Of a stretch of 64,000 bases of DNA, positions 19,695 through 29,536 are shown one piece after another. The position numbers were made by a program, and so were the translations under genes. Within the stretch, counting starts at the first letter, position 1; every line of letters starts with the position of its first letter. The DNA is from an uncultured Pseudothermotoga sp. (GTDB lineage: Bacteria > Thermotogota > Thermotogae > Thermotogales > DSM-5069): contig CALKJI010000009.1 of assembly GCA_937995655.1 (NCBI GenBank), positions 62,001-126,000 on the forward strand, given 5' to 3'. The notes beneath the pieces are model-generated. The model was not told the DNA's origin, searched no databases, and saw only the letters and a program-made list of their open reading frames with translations.

Positions 19695-20992
19695 TTGCTG
19701 CCGACCTTGGAAAATTCAATGTGCATGGCCAGGAACTGTACTTCTATGAACAATCCGGCGTGATTTATTATGTTGGATTTGAAGAACCAACTTCTGAAGA
19801 TCTTGAGATCATGTCGCAATGGTTGAAAGTCCCAGTCGTACAATTTTTCTTTGAAGGTCCTGCACAGTACAAGGACTCACTGGAGAAAAGACTCAACGAA
19901 CTAGGAGTACTAATTGGAATTGGGGATCTATTGCGTGTAGCTATCAGAACTTCACGTGAATTAAGTCATTATGAAGTTGTGTACAAAGAATACCGTAAGA
20001 GTGGTGTTATCGACACTTTGCAGTTGACCGATCACCTTACAGCGATCTTTTCTGAGCTTTTCCCAATCGTCGAGAAACCCAAGATGGGTTTTGTAGTCGA
20101 GATAGGTGAAAAGATAGAAGTGAAAAAAACATTAACGAGTAAGCCCGTAGAGTTTAAGTATAAAGAAAGAGTCTTTTCAGTGACTATAAGGGAACAAAGG
20201 CTGTTGTTAACAGAAGGGTTTTACGATTTCTTTGGCCGGACAATATATGTTGATAGAGACATGAATATAGATGAAGCTGTATTCTTTGTTGAGGGTGCTC
20301 AGATGGTTTATAAGTATAAAGAAGGTTTTGCAATCTACAAGGATGGTAAGTTGTCATTTCCCAATGGACCCACTTTTTACGTCGACGAACCTTTTGATGT
20401 TGTCGGTGAAACCATCATCCAAAAACTGGCTACGGTAAAGATAGATGGTATGCAAGTCACTATACCAATCTTGGTACGGTATGATCAATATCTTTTGCTT
20501 GCAAACGGTACAATAACCCCCCTTGATCTTTCCTGGGCCATGAAAGTCTGTGGTCCCATCCTAGATTGGAGCTTTAATGGCCTCAAGCTTTATGTTCTAG
20601 ATATATCTTTTTATGTGAAAGCAATAGATCTGAAAACCAGAAAGATCATATGGGAAAAGCGTTTTCCAAGAGCCTGGGGAGTAGGATCAAGTAAAGAACA
20701 GGTTTATATAGGTGTTGACAGTAAAATTATCACGTTGGACGAGAATGGACAATTTTTATCCAGTCAAGACTGCTATGACTTTGGTGTCTGGAAGGAAGGT
20801 ATAATTACATTGAAATCATCGCAAGAAGGTTATGTTGTTAGATCACATATCGGCTCTGCGGTACTTAGAGACGGTAAATCAATTCTCTATATTGATGAAC
20901 CTCGTCTTTTCGAAAATGTAATCAAGGTTAGATTTTTTGATTGGGGGGCCGTCGTTGTAACTCAAACAGGATGTTGGGTGGTAGAGAAATGA
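19589..20992 (+). CDS. hypothetical exported protein, PQQ/propeller-like C-terminal region
   Basis: Hydrophobic stretch TWIVLLLCGFLIAA, then KLYVLDISFYVKAIDLKTRKIIWEKRFPRAWGVGSSKEQVYIGVDSKIITLDENG. Start uncertain. Confidence 0.65.
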   Translation: MGYRENKGTLRTERSLSSGSYCTITWIVLLLCGFLIAADLGKFNVHGQELYFYEQSGVIYYVGFEEPTSEDLEIMSQWLKVPVVQFFFEGPAQYKDSLEKRLNELGVLIGIGDLLRVAIRTSRELSHYEVVYKEYRKSGVIDTLQLTDHLTAIFSELFPIVEKPKMGFVVEIGEKIEVKKTLTSKPVEFKYKERVFSVTIREQRLLLTEGFYDFFGRTIYVDRDMNIDEAVFFVEGAQMVYKYKEGFAIYKDGKLSFPNGPTFYVDEPFDVVGETIIQKLATVKIDGMQVTIPILVRYDQYLLLANGTITPLDLSWAMKVCGPILDWSFNGLKLYVLDISFYVKAIDLKTRKIIWEKRFPRAWGVGSSKEQVYIGVDSKIITLDENGQFLSSQDCYDFGVWKEGIITLKSSQEGYVVRSHIGSAVLRDGKSILYIDEPRLFENVIKVRFFDWGAVVVTQTGCWVVEK

Positions 20993-21777
20993 AGGAGAGA
21001 GTCGACGTTCTTCTTGTTCAAAAAGGTTTTGTCAGTAGTAGATCTCAAGCAAGAGATCTAATAAAATTGAAAAGAGTGCTCGTCAATGGAAAAATATGTG
21101 AAAAACCCGGGGAAGTTGTAAGCGATGATTCAAATATACAGCTTCTAAAACCAAGACATTATGTGAGTAGGGGTGCGGAAAAGTTAGAAAAAGCTTATCT
21201 GGCTTTCGGAATAGATTTTAAGGACAAAGTAGTATGCGATATTGGAGCATCTAAGGGTGGCTTTACACAGTTTGCACTAGAGCACGGTGCGAGAAAAGTA
21301 TATGCAATTGATGTGGGGAGCAATCAACTTGCAGATTCGCTTCGTAGTGATTCGAGGGTTATATCTTTGGAACATTTCAATGCTAGATATCTAAGTCCTG
21401 ATAAAATAGGAGAGCAAGTTGATATCGTACTATGCGATGTGTCATTCATATCTGTTAGACTTTTATTGAAAGCCATAAACTCTGTTTTGAAGGAAAGTGG
21501 TGTAGCCCTTTTTTTAATAAAACCACAGTTTGAAACTGGGCGGTTCATTGCCCAGTCAAAAGAGTGTCACAACAAGGTGATCGCTGAAGTTTTTGACGAC
21601 AGTGCATTACAAGGACTTTTTGCATGTGATCTAACTTATTCTCCCATAACTGGTTCTGACGGTAATATTGAATACTTGGCTTATTTTTCAAAGAGTCGTC
21701 CAAATGAAACACTCGATAATGAAAGGATTGTACGCGTTGTTGAGCAAGCTTGGTCAGTCTTTAGAGGTGAGCAATGA
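20989..21777 (+). CDS. TlyA family rRNA (cytidine-2'-O)-methyltransferase
   Basis: S4 domain RVDVLLVQKGFVSSRSQARDLIKLKRVLVNG, FtsJ-like DIGASKGGFTQFALEHGARKVYAIDVG; ATGA overlap with previous gene. Confidence 0.93.
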   Translation: MKERVDVLLVQKGFVSSRSQARDLIKLKRVLVNGKICEKPGEVVSDDSNIQLLKPRHYVSRGAEKLEKAYLAFGIDFKDKVVCDIGASKGGFTQFALEHGARKVYAIDVGSNQLADSLRSDSRVISLEHFNARYLSPDKIGEQVDIVLCDVSFISVRLLLKAINSVLKESGVALFLIKPQFETGRFIAQSKECHNKVIAEVFDDSALQGLFACDLTYSPITGSDGNIEYLAYFSKSRPNETLDNERIVRVVEQAWSVFRGEQ

Positions 21778-21778
21778 G

Positions 21779-23173
21779 ATGCGTCAGACAATGTTGATTA
21801 TCTTTCTAACATTGCTATCGCCTTGTCTGTTCGGTGAACTAATAGATTTTGTACCAGCAGATTATGATTTTTTCCTGATCTTCAAAGACAACGGCAAGTA
21901 TTATCAAAAAGTTTCGTCAATTCAATTTTTCAACTTTCTCTTGGGAGAAAATGGTCTTGGGTTAGAATATGTAACCAAGTCAATGTTGGAAAACATAGGT
22001 TACAGTACAAGGGTTTCTCCAGATGTCCTCTATGAAGCGCTCAGTAAGAACATATTGTTTGCATCGAAAGGTATAGTACTTGATGTTGGATCATTTTTCT
22101 CTGTGGATGTGAATTATTACGTAGAAGCTTTGAGGAATATGGGAACAAATTCTATACTGGTGTTTGAAACTAACAAACCCGAAGCATTCATTAAACTCAT
22201 TGCTGGTATAACCAATCTGAAGGTTTCCGTCAATGAAAAAACCTGGATACTTCAAGATACCGATGTGGCTATCTTCGCACGATATCATAAAGGGTACTTA
22301 GTCCTAAGTGGTAGCAAGAGCGCTGTAGAAAAGGCAATAGATGTCTATGATAGACCGGCAGATCAGTTTGGCTATCGCTATCCTGTGAAGGACTTGGTGA
22401 ATCAACCGACATGGATCTGCGGATTTTTCAAAGGTAATTCTTTCAGTACCAATTTGGTTGGTATGGACACCAATTCGATTGACAGTGATTACTTCACAAT
22501 CATTGGTATTCCCAGCGAAGAATCTTTGGTGGTAGAAGTAAAACAGTATTTGAAAAAAAATATAGACTTGAGCAAATACTTATCCAGCACGATCACCATG
22601 AGGAATATGCCTGTAATAGGAAATTTTGCATTTTCGGCGACTGCCAGTGGTCCGTCCGACATAGCACAGAGCATTACATCATGGTTTCAGGGAGCTCAGG
22701 AGGAGGTCAGAAAGGTTTATCAGATTATTTCATCAATACTCGATGTTAGTACTGGCAGAGTTTATGTGACTGGTGATATCGCTGGTGAACAAGTACGGTT
22801 CGCTGCCATCTTCAACTTGGCCACAGATTTTGACATGAACTTGATAAAGTCCTATGGGGCACGTGATTTTGGTTCAGAACTCAGACTCCCTATCCTCAAT
22901 GGCTTTGTCTCCTTCTTCACTTTGGGTAGGGATTTGATCGTGACAAACATGACCAAAGAAGAATACCAAAGAGTATCGAACCGGAAGAGATTAAGAGACG
23001 ATGCTGCTTATCAATATTTATCAAAGAAACTCCCCGATAAAGATATGATGAGATTCTATGCGGATTTGGGTAGTATCATTGAATCTATGCTGGGGTCAAA
23101 AGCACGAGGTAGAGTATTGTTTTCTCAGTTTGTCGATAGCGGGGTGATTATTTACAGAGTGGAGGTAATGTGA
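21779..23173 (+). CDS. hypothetical exported protein (DUF3352-like character)
   Basis: Signal-like [29 protein letters not shown] 21779 with GAGGTGA SD. Confidence 0.65.
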   Translation: MRQTMLIIFLTLLSPCLFGELIDFVPADYDFFLIFKDNGKYYQKVSSIQFFNFLLGENGLGLEYVTKSMLENIGYSTRVSPDVLYEALSKNILFASKGIVLDVGSFFSVDVNYYVEALRNMGTNSILVFETNKPEAFIKLIAGITNLKVSVNEKTWILQDTDVAIFARYHKGYLVLSGSKSAVEKAIDVYDRPADQFGYRYPVKDLVNQPTWICGFFKGNSFSTNLVGMDTNSIDSDYFTIIGIPSEESLVVEVKQYLKKNIDLSKYLSSTITMRNMPVIGNFAFSATASGPSDIAQSITSWFQGAQEEVRKVYQIISSILDVSTGRVYVTGDIAGEQVRFAAIFNLATDFDMNLIKSYGARDFGSELRLPILNGFVSFFTLGRDLIVTNMTKEEYQRVSNRKRLRDDAAYQYLSKKLPDKDMMRFYADLGSIIESMLGSKARGRVLFSQFVDSGVIIYRVEVM

Positions 23174-23174
23174 T

Positions 23175-25766
23175 ATGGGATTTGCTATTTTCGATAAAAA
23201 CAAGATTTTACTTAAAAAGTACTTCAAGATCGTCGAGAAAGTAAAGGAATCGGAAAAAAGTATCTCGAAAATGACTAATCTAGAACTCATCAACTTATCC
23301 CAAGAGATGAAAAAGGGTTTGAGTAATGAGAATCTTGTAGAGTGTTATGCACTTGCAAGGACTGTGGCAAAAAGAGTTCTGGGAATGTATCCTTTCGATG
23401 TTCAAGTCGTGGGCGGACTCGCACTGAATGAAGGTAAAGTAGCTGAGATGAAAACTGGCGAAGGAAAAACTCTTGCGGCAACGATGCCATTGTATTTCAA
23501 CGCCTTATCTGGGAAAGGTGTACATCTCGTAACAGTCAATGATTATCTTGCTCGCCGTGATGCGTTATGGATGGGACCACTGTACCTGTTCCTTGGGCTT
23601 AGAGTTGGAGTTATAAACCAACTCGGAAAATCGTACGAGGTTGTGTGGAAAAACAAAGACCTCTTTGAGTCTGCAATATATAAAAATCTTTCTGTTTGGC
23701 CAGAAGGTTATACAGAGGAATTCTTAAAAGACAACGTCAAAAATCAAGAGGCTCTAGAAGCATTTGCCGTGGACTTAATTGAAATAGACAGAAAGCAAGC
23801 CTATGAATGCCATATCACGTATGGTACGAACAATGAGTTCGGCTTTGATTATTTGCGAGACAATTTGGTCCTCGATTTGAATGACAAGGTTCAAAGAGGG
23901 CATTTCTACGCAGTAATTGATGAAGTCGATAGCATTCTGATCGATGAGGCTCGTACACCGTTGATAATCTCTGGTCCTTCCAAGGAAGGTGCATCCGTTT
24001 ACAAGAAATTTGCGGCGTTGGCAAAAAAGATGGTTAAAGATACAGATTTCACTGTAGATGAGAAAGCAAGAACCGTCATTTTGACAGAAAAAGGTATCGA
24101 GAAGGCAGAGAAACTGATAGGGATCGAAAACCTCTATGATCCATCAAACGTGAACAACGTCTACCATCTATTGAATGCACTGAAAGCTCTTCATTTATTC
24201 AAGAAGGATGTTGATTATGTGATTATGAATCAAGAAGTGATCATAGTAGATGAATTCACAGGGAGACTTTTGCCAGGAAGACGTTACAGCGGAGGACTCC
24301 ATCAGGCTATAGAGGCAAAGGAAGGGGTTCCAATAAAAGAAGAATCTATAACTTACGCAACGATAACCTTTCAGAATTATTTCAAAATGTACGAAAAGCT
24401 TGCGGGAATGACAGGTACCGCCAAAACTGAAGAGGAAGAGTTCAAACAACTCTATGGTATGGAAGTAGTAGTTATACCAACCCATAAACCAATGATAAGA
24501 AAGGACCATGACGATCTCATCTATCGTACACAGGCTGAAAAGTACGCAGCGGTTGTAGCAGAAGTTGCTGAAAGGTACAAAAAGGGGCAGCCCGTTCTGA
24601 TAGGAACTACATCGATAGAAAAAAGTGAATTGATAAGCTCAATGTTGAAAAAGATGAGCATACCACACCAAGTATTGAATGCCAAGTACCATGAAAAAGA
24701 AGCACAGATAATTGCCCTTGCTGGGCAGAGAGGCGCAGTTACAATCGCAACTAACATGGCTGGAAGGGGTACAGATATAAAGCTGGGTGAAGGAGTCACG
24801 GAACTTGGAGGCCTGTGCATTATAGGAACAGAACGTCACGAAAGCAGGCGCATCGATAATCAGCTGAGGGGACGCTCGGGCAGGCAAGGTGATCCGGGAG
24901 AATCAAGATTCTATCTATCACTAGAAGACGATCTTTTGAGGATATTTGGAAAGGATCAGCTTGAAAAGGTGATGAACGTTCTAAAGATTAAACCAGGCGA
25001 GCCCATAGAACATCCACTTCTGACGAAGTTGATAGAAACGGTGCAAAAAAGGGTAGAAGGCATCAACTTTTCTATAAGAAAACATCTTATGGAAATGGAC
25101 ACTGTTTTGGACGTACAGAGAAATTCGATTTACTCCTACAGGGATTGGATCTTGTCTGGTAAGGTGGAACAATATGTAGATGAAGCTATCGAGGATTTTG
25201 TTGAGAGAAGAGTAAGTGAATTTTGCAACGGATCAGAATGGAATTTCGAGGGACTAAAAAATTCACTTTCTATTCTGCCAAAGGGTGCTGTGAATTTAGA
25301 TGGCCAGAAGATGGACTCAAAAGACCAACTGAAAGAGTTCCTTGTAAATTCACTGAAAGAATCGTATAGTATGAAAAAAGAGGAAATAGGAGATGAATAC
25401 ATTCAGTTTCTCAAATTTTTGACTTTACGCATCATAGACGATAACTGGAGACAGTACCTTGAGGAAGTGGAACACGTTAAGGAAGCTGTTAATTTGAGAG
25501 CCTATGGTCAGAGAGATCCCATAATAGAATTCAAGAGAGAGACTTATGCACTTTTCGATGATATGATAGCGAGAGTCAACGACCTTGTTGTCTCCTGGAT
25601 GTTCAGAGTTGTGAGAGTAGATAGGCAAAAAGCAGAACAGGAAGCAAAGAAGGATTTGACAAATCTTCAACTTGTACATGAAGAGTTCAACATCGTAAAC
25701 AGATCGGAGAGGAGAAAGTTACAGAAAGATGAGAAAATGAAAAAGAGATTCAAAGTGAAGAGGTGA
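23175..25766 (+). CDS. secA: preprotein translocase subunit SecA
   Basis: [77 protein letters not shown]. Confidence 0.98.
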   Translation: MGFAIFDKNKILLKKYFKIVEKVKESEKSISKMTNLELINLSQEMKKGLSNENLVECYALARTVAKRVLGMYPFDVQVVGGLALNEGKVAEMKTGEGKTLAATMPLYFNALSGKGVHLVTVNDYLARRDALWMGPLYLFLGLRVGVINQLGKSYEVVWKNKDLFESAIYKNLSVWPEGYTEEFLKDNVKNQEALEAFAVDLIEIDRKQAYECHITYGTNNEFGFDYLRDNLVLDLNDKVQRGHFYAVIDEVDSILIDEARTPLIISGPSKEGASVYKKFAALAKKMVKDTDFTVDEKARTVILTEKGIEKAEKLIGIENLYDPSNVNNVYHLLNALKALHLFKKDVDYVIMNQEVIIVDEFTGRLLPGRRYSGGLHQAIEAKEGVPIKEESITYATITFQNYFKMYEKLAGMTGTAKTEEEEFKQLYGMEVVVIPTHKPMIRKDHDDLIYRTQAEKYAAVVAEVAERYKKGQPVLIGTTSIEKSELISSMLKKMSIPHQVLNAKYHEKEAQIIALAGQRGAVTIATNMAGRGTDIKLGEGVTELGGLCIIGTERHESRRIDNQLRGRSGRQGDPGESRFYLSLEDDLLRIFGKDQLEKVMNVLKIKPGEPIEHPLLTKLIETVQKRVEGINFSIRKHLMEMDTVLDVQRNSIYSYRDWILSGKVEQYVDEAIEDFVERRVSEFCNGSEWNFEGLKNSLSILPKGAVNLDGQKMDSKDQLKEFLVNSLKESYSMKKEEIGDEYIQFLKFLTLRIIDDNWRQYLEEVEHVKEAVNLRAYGQRDPIIEFKRETYALFDDMIARVNDLVVSWMFRVVRVDRQKAEQEAKKDLTNLQLVHEEFNIVNRSERRKLQKDEKMKKRFKVKR

Positions 25767-25775
25767 ATGTACAGA

Positions 25776-26879
25776 ATGATAGCTTACGAAACCCGTGTGA
25801 AGATAGACGAACTCAAGGAAAAGTACAAGAATTTCTTGAAACTCATTGATCCAGAAAAAATCAAGGCGCAATTAAAGGAATTGGAACACCAAGTTTCTGA
25901 TCCTGAGATCTGGAAAGACCAGAGAAAGGCCAGTGAACTTTCTCGAAAGATACAACATTTCAAAGATCTTCTTCATGATATGGAGAAGATAAAAAAGCAT
26001 TTGGAAGATATTGATGTGGGTGTCGAGTTGAGTGAAGAAGATCCACAGATTGCTGAGAATGTTGAAGAGTTGGTTAGAACTGTTGAAAAGGACCTACGTC
26101 GCTTCCAATTCGAACTGATCTTGAACGATCCACTGGATTCAAGCAATGCCTATCTAACGGTACACCCTGGTGCTGGCGGCACCGAATCGCACGATTGGGC
26201 CCAGATGCTGCTCAGGATGTACATGAGATGGGCGGAAAGAAAAGGTTTTGTTGTAGAATTACTCGATTTTCAACCAGGTGAAGAAGCTGGAGTCAAAAGT
26301 GCAACTATTTTGATAAAAGGTGAATATGCCTACGGTTATTTGAAACATGAAAGAGGTGTACATAGGCTTGTCAGGATATCACCCTTTGATGCTGCAAAGA
26401 GGAGACACACATCCTTTGCCTCTGTGAACGTGATACCGGAAATTTCTGACGACATAGAGGTAGATATCAAAGCAGAAGACTTGAGGATAGATACCTTTAG
26501 AGCATCCGGTCACGGTGGTCAATATGTTAACAGAACAGACTCCGCTGTTCGAATAACACATATTCCAACTGGCATCGTTGTTTCGTGCCAAAGTGAGAGA
26601 TCGCAACATCAAAACAAGGCTCAAGCTATGAAGATGCTTAAAGCCAAACTCTACCAGTTGGAACTATCCAAGAGAAGAGAACAACTTGAAGAGATTCAAG
26701 GTGAACTGAAAGAAATAGCTTGGGGTAATCAGATAAGATCTTACGTTCTACAGCCTTATACGATGGTAAAGGACCACAGAACAGGTGTCGAGACGGGAAA
26801 TTTTGAAGCAGTTCTCGACGGGGAACTCGACTATTTTATCGAGGCTGAGTTACTCCATTTTGCTAATCAAAATATCTAA
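25776..26879 (+). CDS. prfB: peptide chain release factor 2
   Basis: HPGAGGTESHDWAQMLLRMY, RASGHGGQYVNRTDSAVRITHIPTGIVVSCQSERSQHQNK; GGQ motif; single continuous frame. Confidence 0.95.
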   Translation: MIAYETRVKIDELKEKYKNFLKLIDPEKIKAQLKELEHQVSDPEIWKDQRKASELSRKIQHFKDLLHDMEKIKKHLEDIDVGVELSEEDPQIAENVEELVRTVEKDLRRFQFELILNDPLDSSNAYLTVHPGAGGTESHDWAQMLLRMYMRWAERKGFVVELLDFQPGEEAGVKSATILIKGEYAYGYLKHERGVHRLVRISPFDAAKRRHTSFASVNVIPEISDDIEVDIKAEDLRIDTFRASGHGGQYVNRTDSAVRITHIPTGIVVSCQSERSQHQNKAQAMKMLKAKLYQLELSKRREQLEEIQGELKEIAWGNQIRSYVLQPYTMVKDHRTGVETGNFEAVLDGELDYFIEAELLHFANQNI

Positions 26880-27814
26880 TGCCTGTTTAGTCCATATTTT
26901 TTCATCTTGTAGCAGAAGGTTTTATAATTCATTTTGAGAATCGCAGACGCTTTTTTCCTGTTCCACGAAGTTTTTTGCAAAGCATCAAACATAAATTGCT
27001 TCTCTATTTTGTTAACCATGGTTTTTACACAGCTTTTCAAATCGATTTGTTCCAGTTCTACTGTAAGAGTATTAGTTCCCATAAAGCGATCAATTACATT
27101 TCCTCCAGCTACATAGGAATATACTGCTTCAATCAACTCCTCAGTATTTCCAGGCCAATTGTAAGATACAAAGATCCTCAGAGTTTGTTCGTCGGGGAAG
27201 TGTACTGGCATGTTCTTGTGTTTGCTGTGGAGTAGTGAAAGTGTACGATCTATCATATAAGGGATATCTTCTTTTCTCTTTCTCAATGGTGGTATTTCTA
27301 TGTTTGTCTCTCCTTCTAAGTACTTAGCTGATTCCACTACAGCAACTTTCCTGCCATTCAATATAGCTTCATAACTGCTTGTTGAAGTTTGCACATACTT
27401 ACCTTCAGAGAGGAAATCAACATAAGCCTCCGTCTTGATACCTTTTTCGGCAATAATTATCACTTTTTCAAGATTGTCACTTTTCAATCTCTGTAGTTGT
27501 TTGAGTACAGGAAGTATCTTTATTCCCTGTAATTCAACGGAGAGATTCATTATATCATTGATTCTTCTACATTTTTCCAACGCTTTTTTGGTTTCCAAAA
27601 ACTTGATCGCCAGAGACAGTGACGAAAGATTGTCTACGAAAATAGCTTCTGGCTGCTTATCAAGCCTGGGACCGTATACAATATCCCAAAAGTCCTCAAG
27701 CATCTTTTGCATATAATCATCTGAGTCTTGATAATACTTCAGCTGGATCTTCTCGCTTGTTATTGGGAGAGATAACTCACTTTCCATCATAGATGGCAAA
27801 AGAACTCTTATCAT
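26876..27814 (-). CDS. NtrC/BkdR-like transcriptional regulator with degenerate AAA+ domain and Fis-type HTH
   Basis: C-terminal IPPLRKRKEDIPYMIDRTL, YNWPGNTEELIEAV and NRKKASAILKMNYKTFCYKMKKYGL match the enhancer-binding-protein lid and Fis HTH; no Walker A or GAFTGA visible. Confidence 0.75.
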   Translation of the reverse strand: MIRVLLPSMMESELSLPITSEKIQLKYYQDSDDYMQKMLEDFWDIVYGPRLDKQPEAIFVDNLSSLSLAIKFLETKKALEKCRRINDIMNLSVELQGIKILPVLKQLQRLKSDNLEKVIIIAEKGIKTEAYVDFLSEGKYVQTSTSSYEAILNGRKVAVVESAKYLEGETNIEIPPLRKRKEDIPYMIDRTLSLLHSKHKNMPVHFPDEQTLRIFVSYNWPGNTEELIEAVYSYVAGGNVIDRFMGTNTLTVELEQIDLKSCVKTMVNKIEKQFMFDALQKTSWNRKKASAILKMNYKTFCYKMKKYGLNRH

Positions 27815-27819
27815 AGACC

Positions 27820-28692
27820 TCACCCAACACATACAGCCATTGCTATTGATAAAAGTTTTGATTCAGCACTGTCAGCCCTGGAAACAACAACTATAGGTGC
27901 CTTCGCTCCAACGACTAGGCCTGCTATTTTACCCCCTGCAAAGTACAGAGCCGACTTTCCCAAAAAGTTACCGGAATGGATATCGGGGACCACCAAAAGA
28001 TCAGCACATCCCGCTACCTCACCTTTTACATTCTTTACCATCGCTGCATTGACACTCAAGGCGTTATCCAGACCGAGCGGTCCATCGATGGAGCAGTCCT
28101 TAAATTCTCCTCGTTGCGCCATCTTAGCTATCACCGACGCATCTATGGTCTCTGGCATGTCTTTGTTCACGGTTTCCACTGCACAAATCATAGCCACTTT
28201 GGGTTTTTCGTAACCCAGTTTATGCATCAAATTGACAGCATTTTTTATTATCAACACCTTTTCTTCCAGTGTCGGTTTTATCACCATCCCACCGTCGGTT
28301 ATGAAGATAACCCTGTCAAGAACTGGAACCTCAATGGCCGCAACGTGACTCAGAAGACTTGAATCTCTCAACCCCCACTCTTTATTGAGAACGGCTTTCA
28401 GTAAAATGGAGGTCTTCACAAGGCCCTTTAAGAGTATGTTTGCCTCACCAGACGAAACTATTTTCACCCCTTCTTCGGCTGCCTGTTGTTCCGTACAGGT
28501 TCTTATGAATTTTACATCATGATCTATCCAGTTCTGTTTAGTGCCCACAAGAAAGACTCTCCCAACTATGCCTTGTTCGTGAGCCATCTGTGTCGCCTTG
28601 ACTGCTTCTTCATCTTCACAACCCACAACAACTATGTTCCTTTTGCCCAAGGTTTTAGCACGATCAACAAGTTCCATTAACGATCTCATCAT
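27820..28692 (-). CDS. ptb: phosphate butyryltransferase (phosphate acyltransferase family)
   Basis: VVGCEDEEAVKATQMAHEQGIVGRVFLVG, VPDIHSGNFLGKSALYFAGGKIAGLVVGAKAPIVVVSRADSAESKLLSIAMA. Confidence 0.85.
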   Translation of the reverse strand: MMRSLMELVDRAKTLGKRNIVVVGCEDEEAVKATQMAHEQGIVGRVFLVGTKQNWIDHDVKFIRTCTEQQAAEEGVKIVSSGEANILLKGLVKTSILLKAVLNKEWGLRDSSLLSHVAAIEVPVLDRVIFITDGGMVIKPTLEEKVLIIKNAVNLMHKLGYEKPKVAMICAVETVNKDMPETIDASVIAKMAQRGEFKDCSIDGPLGLDNALSVNAAMVKNVKGEVAGCADLLVVPDIHSGNFLGKSALYFAGGKIAGLVVGAKAPIVVVSRADSAESKLLSIAMAVCVG

Positions 28693-28693
28693 T

Positions 28694-29536
28694 TCACCCT
28701 CCTATGCCTTTTGCTCCTTTGGCTAAGAGAACGATTGCCATGATTGCGTTGAACACCACAGAGTAATCATCATCACGAAAGACTACTGTCCTGCCATCTA
28801 TTCTCTCTACTTTAGGCATCAGTTCTACTGCATCGGCAAAAGATGCATCATTCAATTCTATCTTCAGCTCGATAGGTGATATAAATTTGACAAGTGGTAA
28901 TCTATTCTTTCTGATTTGTACAGCACGTTGGGCAGCTTCCTTTATCTGTTTCATCACGACTGGCTTTGACCTCATGATTGCAGAAAACTTTCCAATCGAC
29001 TCTTTTGTTATGACATAGATGTACTCACCTTTTAATGCTTCTTGAAGTTCTTCGCGAAGTACATTGTCACCTATCACAAGCGCGATAGGTACTTGATGAT
29101 AACCTGCGAAGGCTGCATTTATAAGGGCCTCATTCATAGGTTGTCCATTGATCCAAAGGTTGTGGATGACAGAACTGGAATAAGTGTGATCCATGATGCC
29201 GTACCTTGCACCGACACCCGCATGGTATCCCAAAAAGATGACTCTGTCAAAAGTTCTGTCCAGACCAGCCATCATGAAATCTTTTCTCAATGACCCATGT
29301 ACAACTTCAACATTCTCAAACACTTCAGTTATCTTGTAATATACGTTATTGCCAGCGGCGTGTGAATCACAAATCAAAACATAATCCACCTTTCTACTTT
29401 CAAAAAGTCCTTCAAGCAAAGTTTTCAAATGCTCGTAGAGAATATCAAAAGATTCCTTGCTCTGTCCTGGGGTAACTTCACTCCACATAGATATACCAGC
29501 GAGCCCCTCCATATCAACCGAGACATAGATCTTCAT
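28694..29536 (-). CDS. M55 family D-aminopeptidase (DppA-like)
   Basis: MKIYVSVDMEGLAGI, ICDSHAAGNNVYY, FLGYHAGVGARYGIMDHTYSS. Confidence 0.9.
   Translation of the reverse strand: MKIYVSVDMEGLAGISMWSEVTPGQSKESFDILYEHLKTLLEGLFESRKVDYVLICDSHAAGNNVYYKITEVFENVEVVHGSLRKDFMMAGLDRTFDRVIFLGYHAGVGARYGIMDHTYSSSVIHNLWINGQPMNEALINAAFAGYHQVPIALVIGDNVLREELQEALKGEYIYVITKESIGKFSAIMRSKPVVMKQIKEAAQRAVQIRKNRLPLVKFISPIELKIELNDASFADAVELMPKVERIDGRTVVFRDDDYSVVFNAIMAIVLLAKGAKGIGG

Noticed and set aside
25767-25900. Programmed +1 frameshift expected in prfB
   Set aside because: The N-terminal region is open in one frame with no in-frame TGA and no CTTTGA-like slippery site; prfB here appears frameshift-free.
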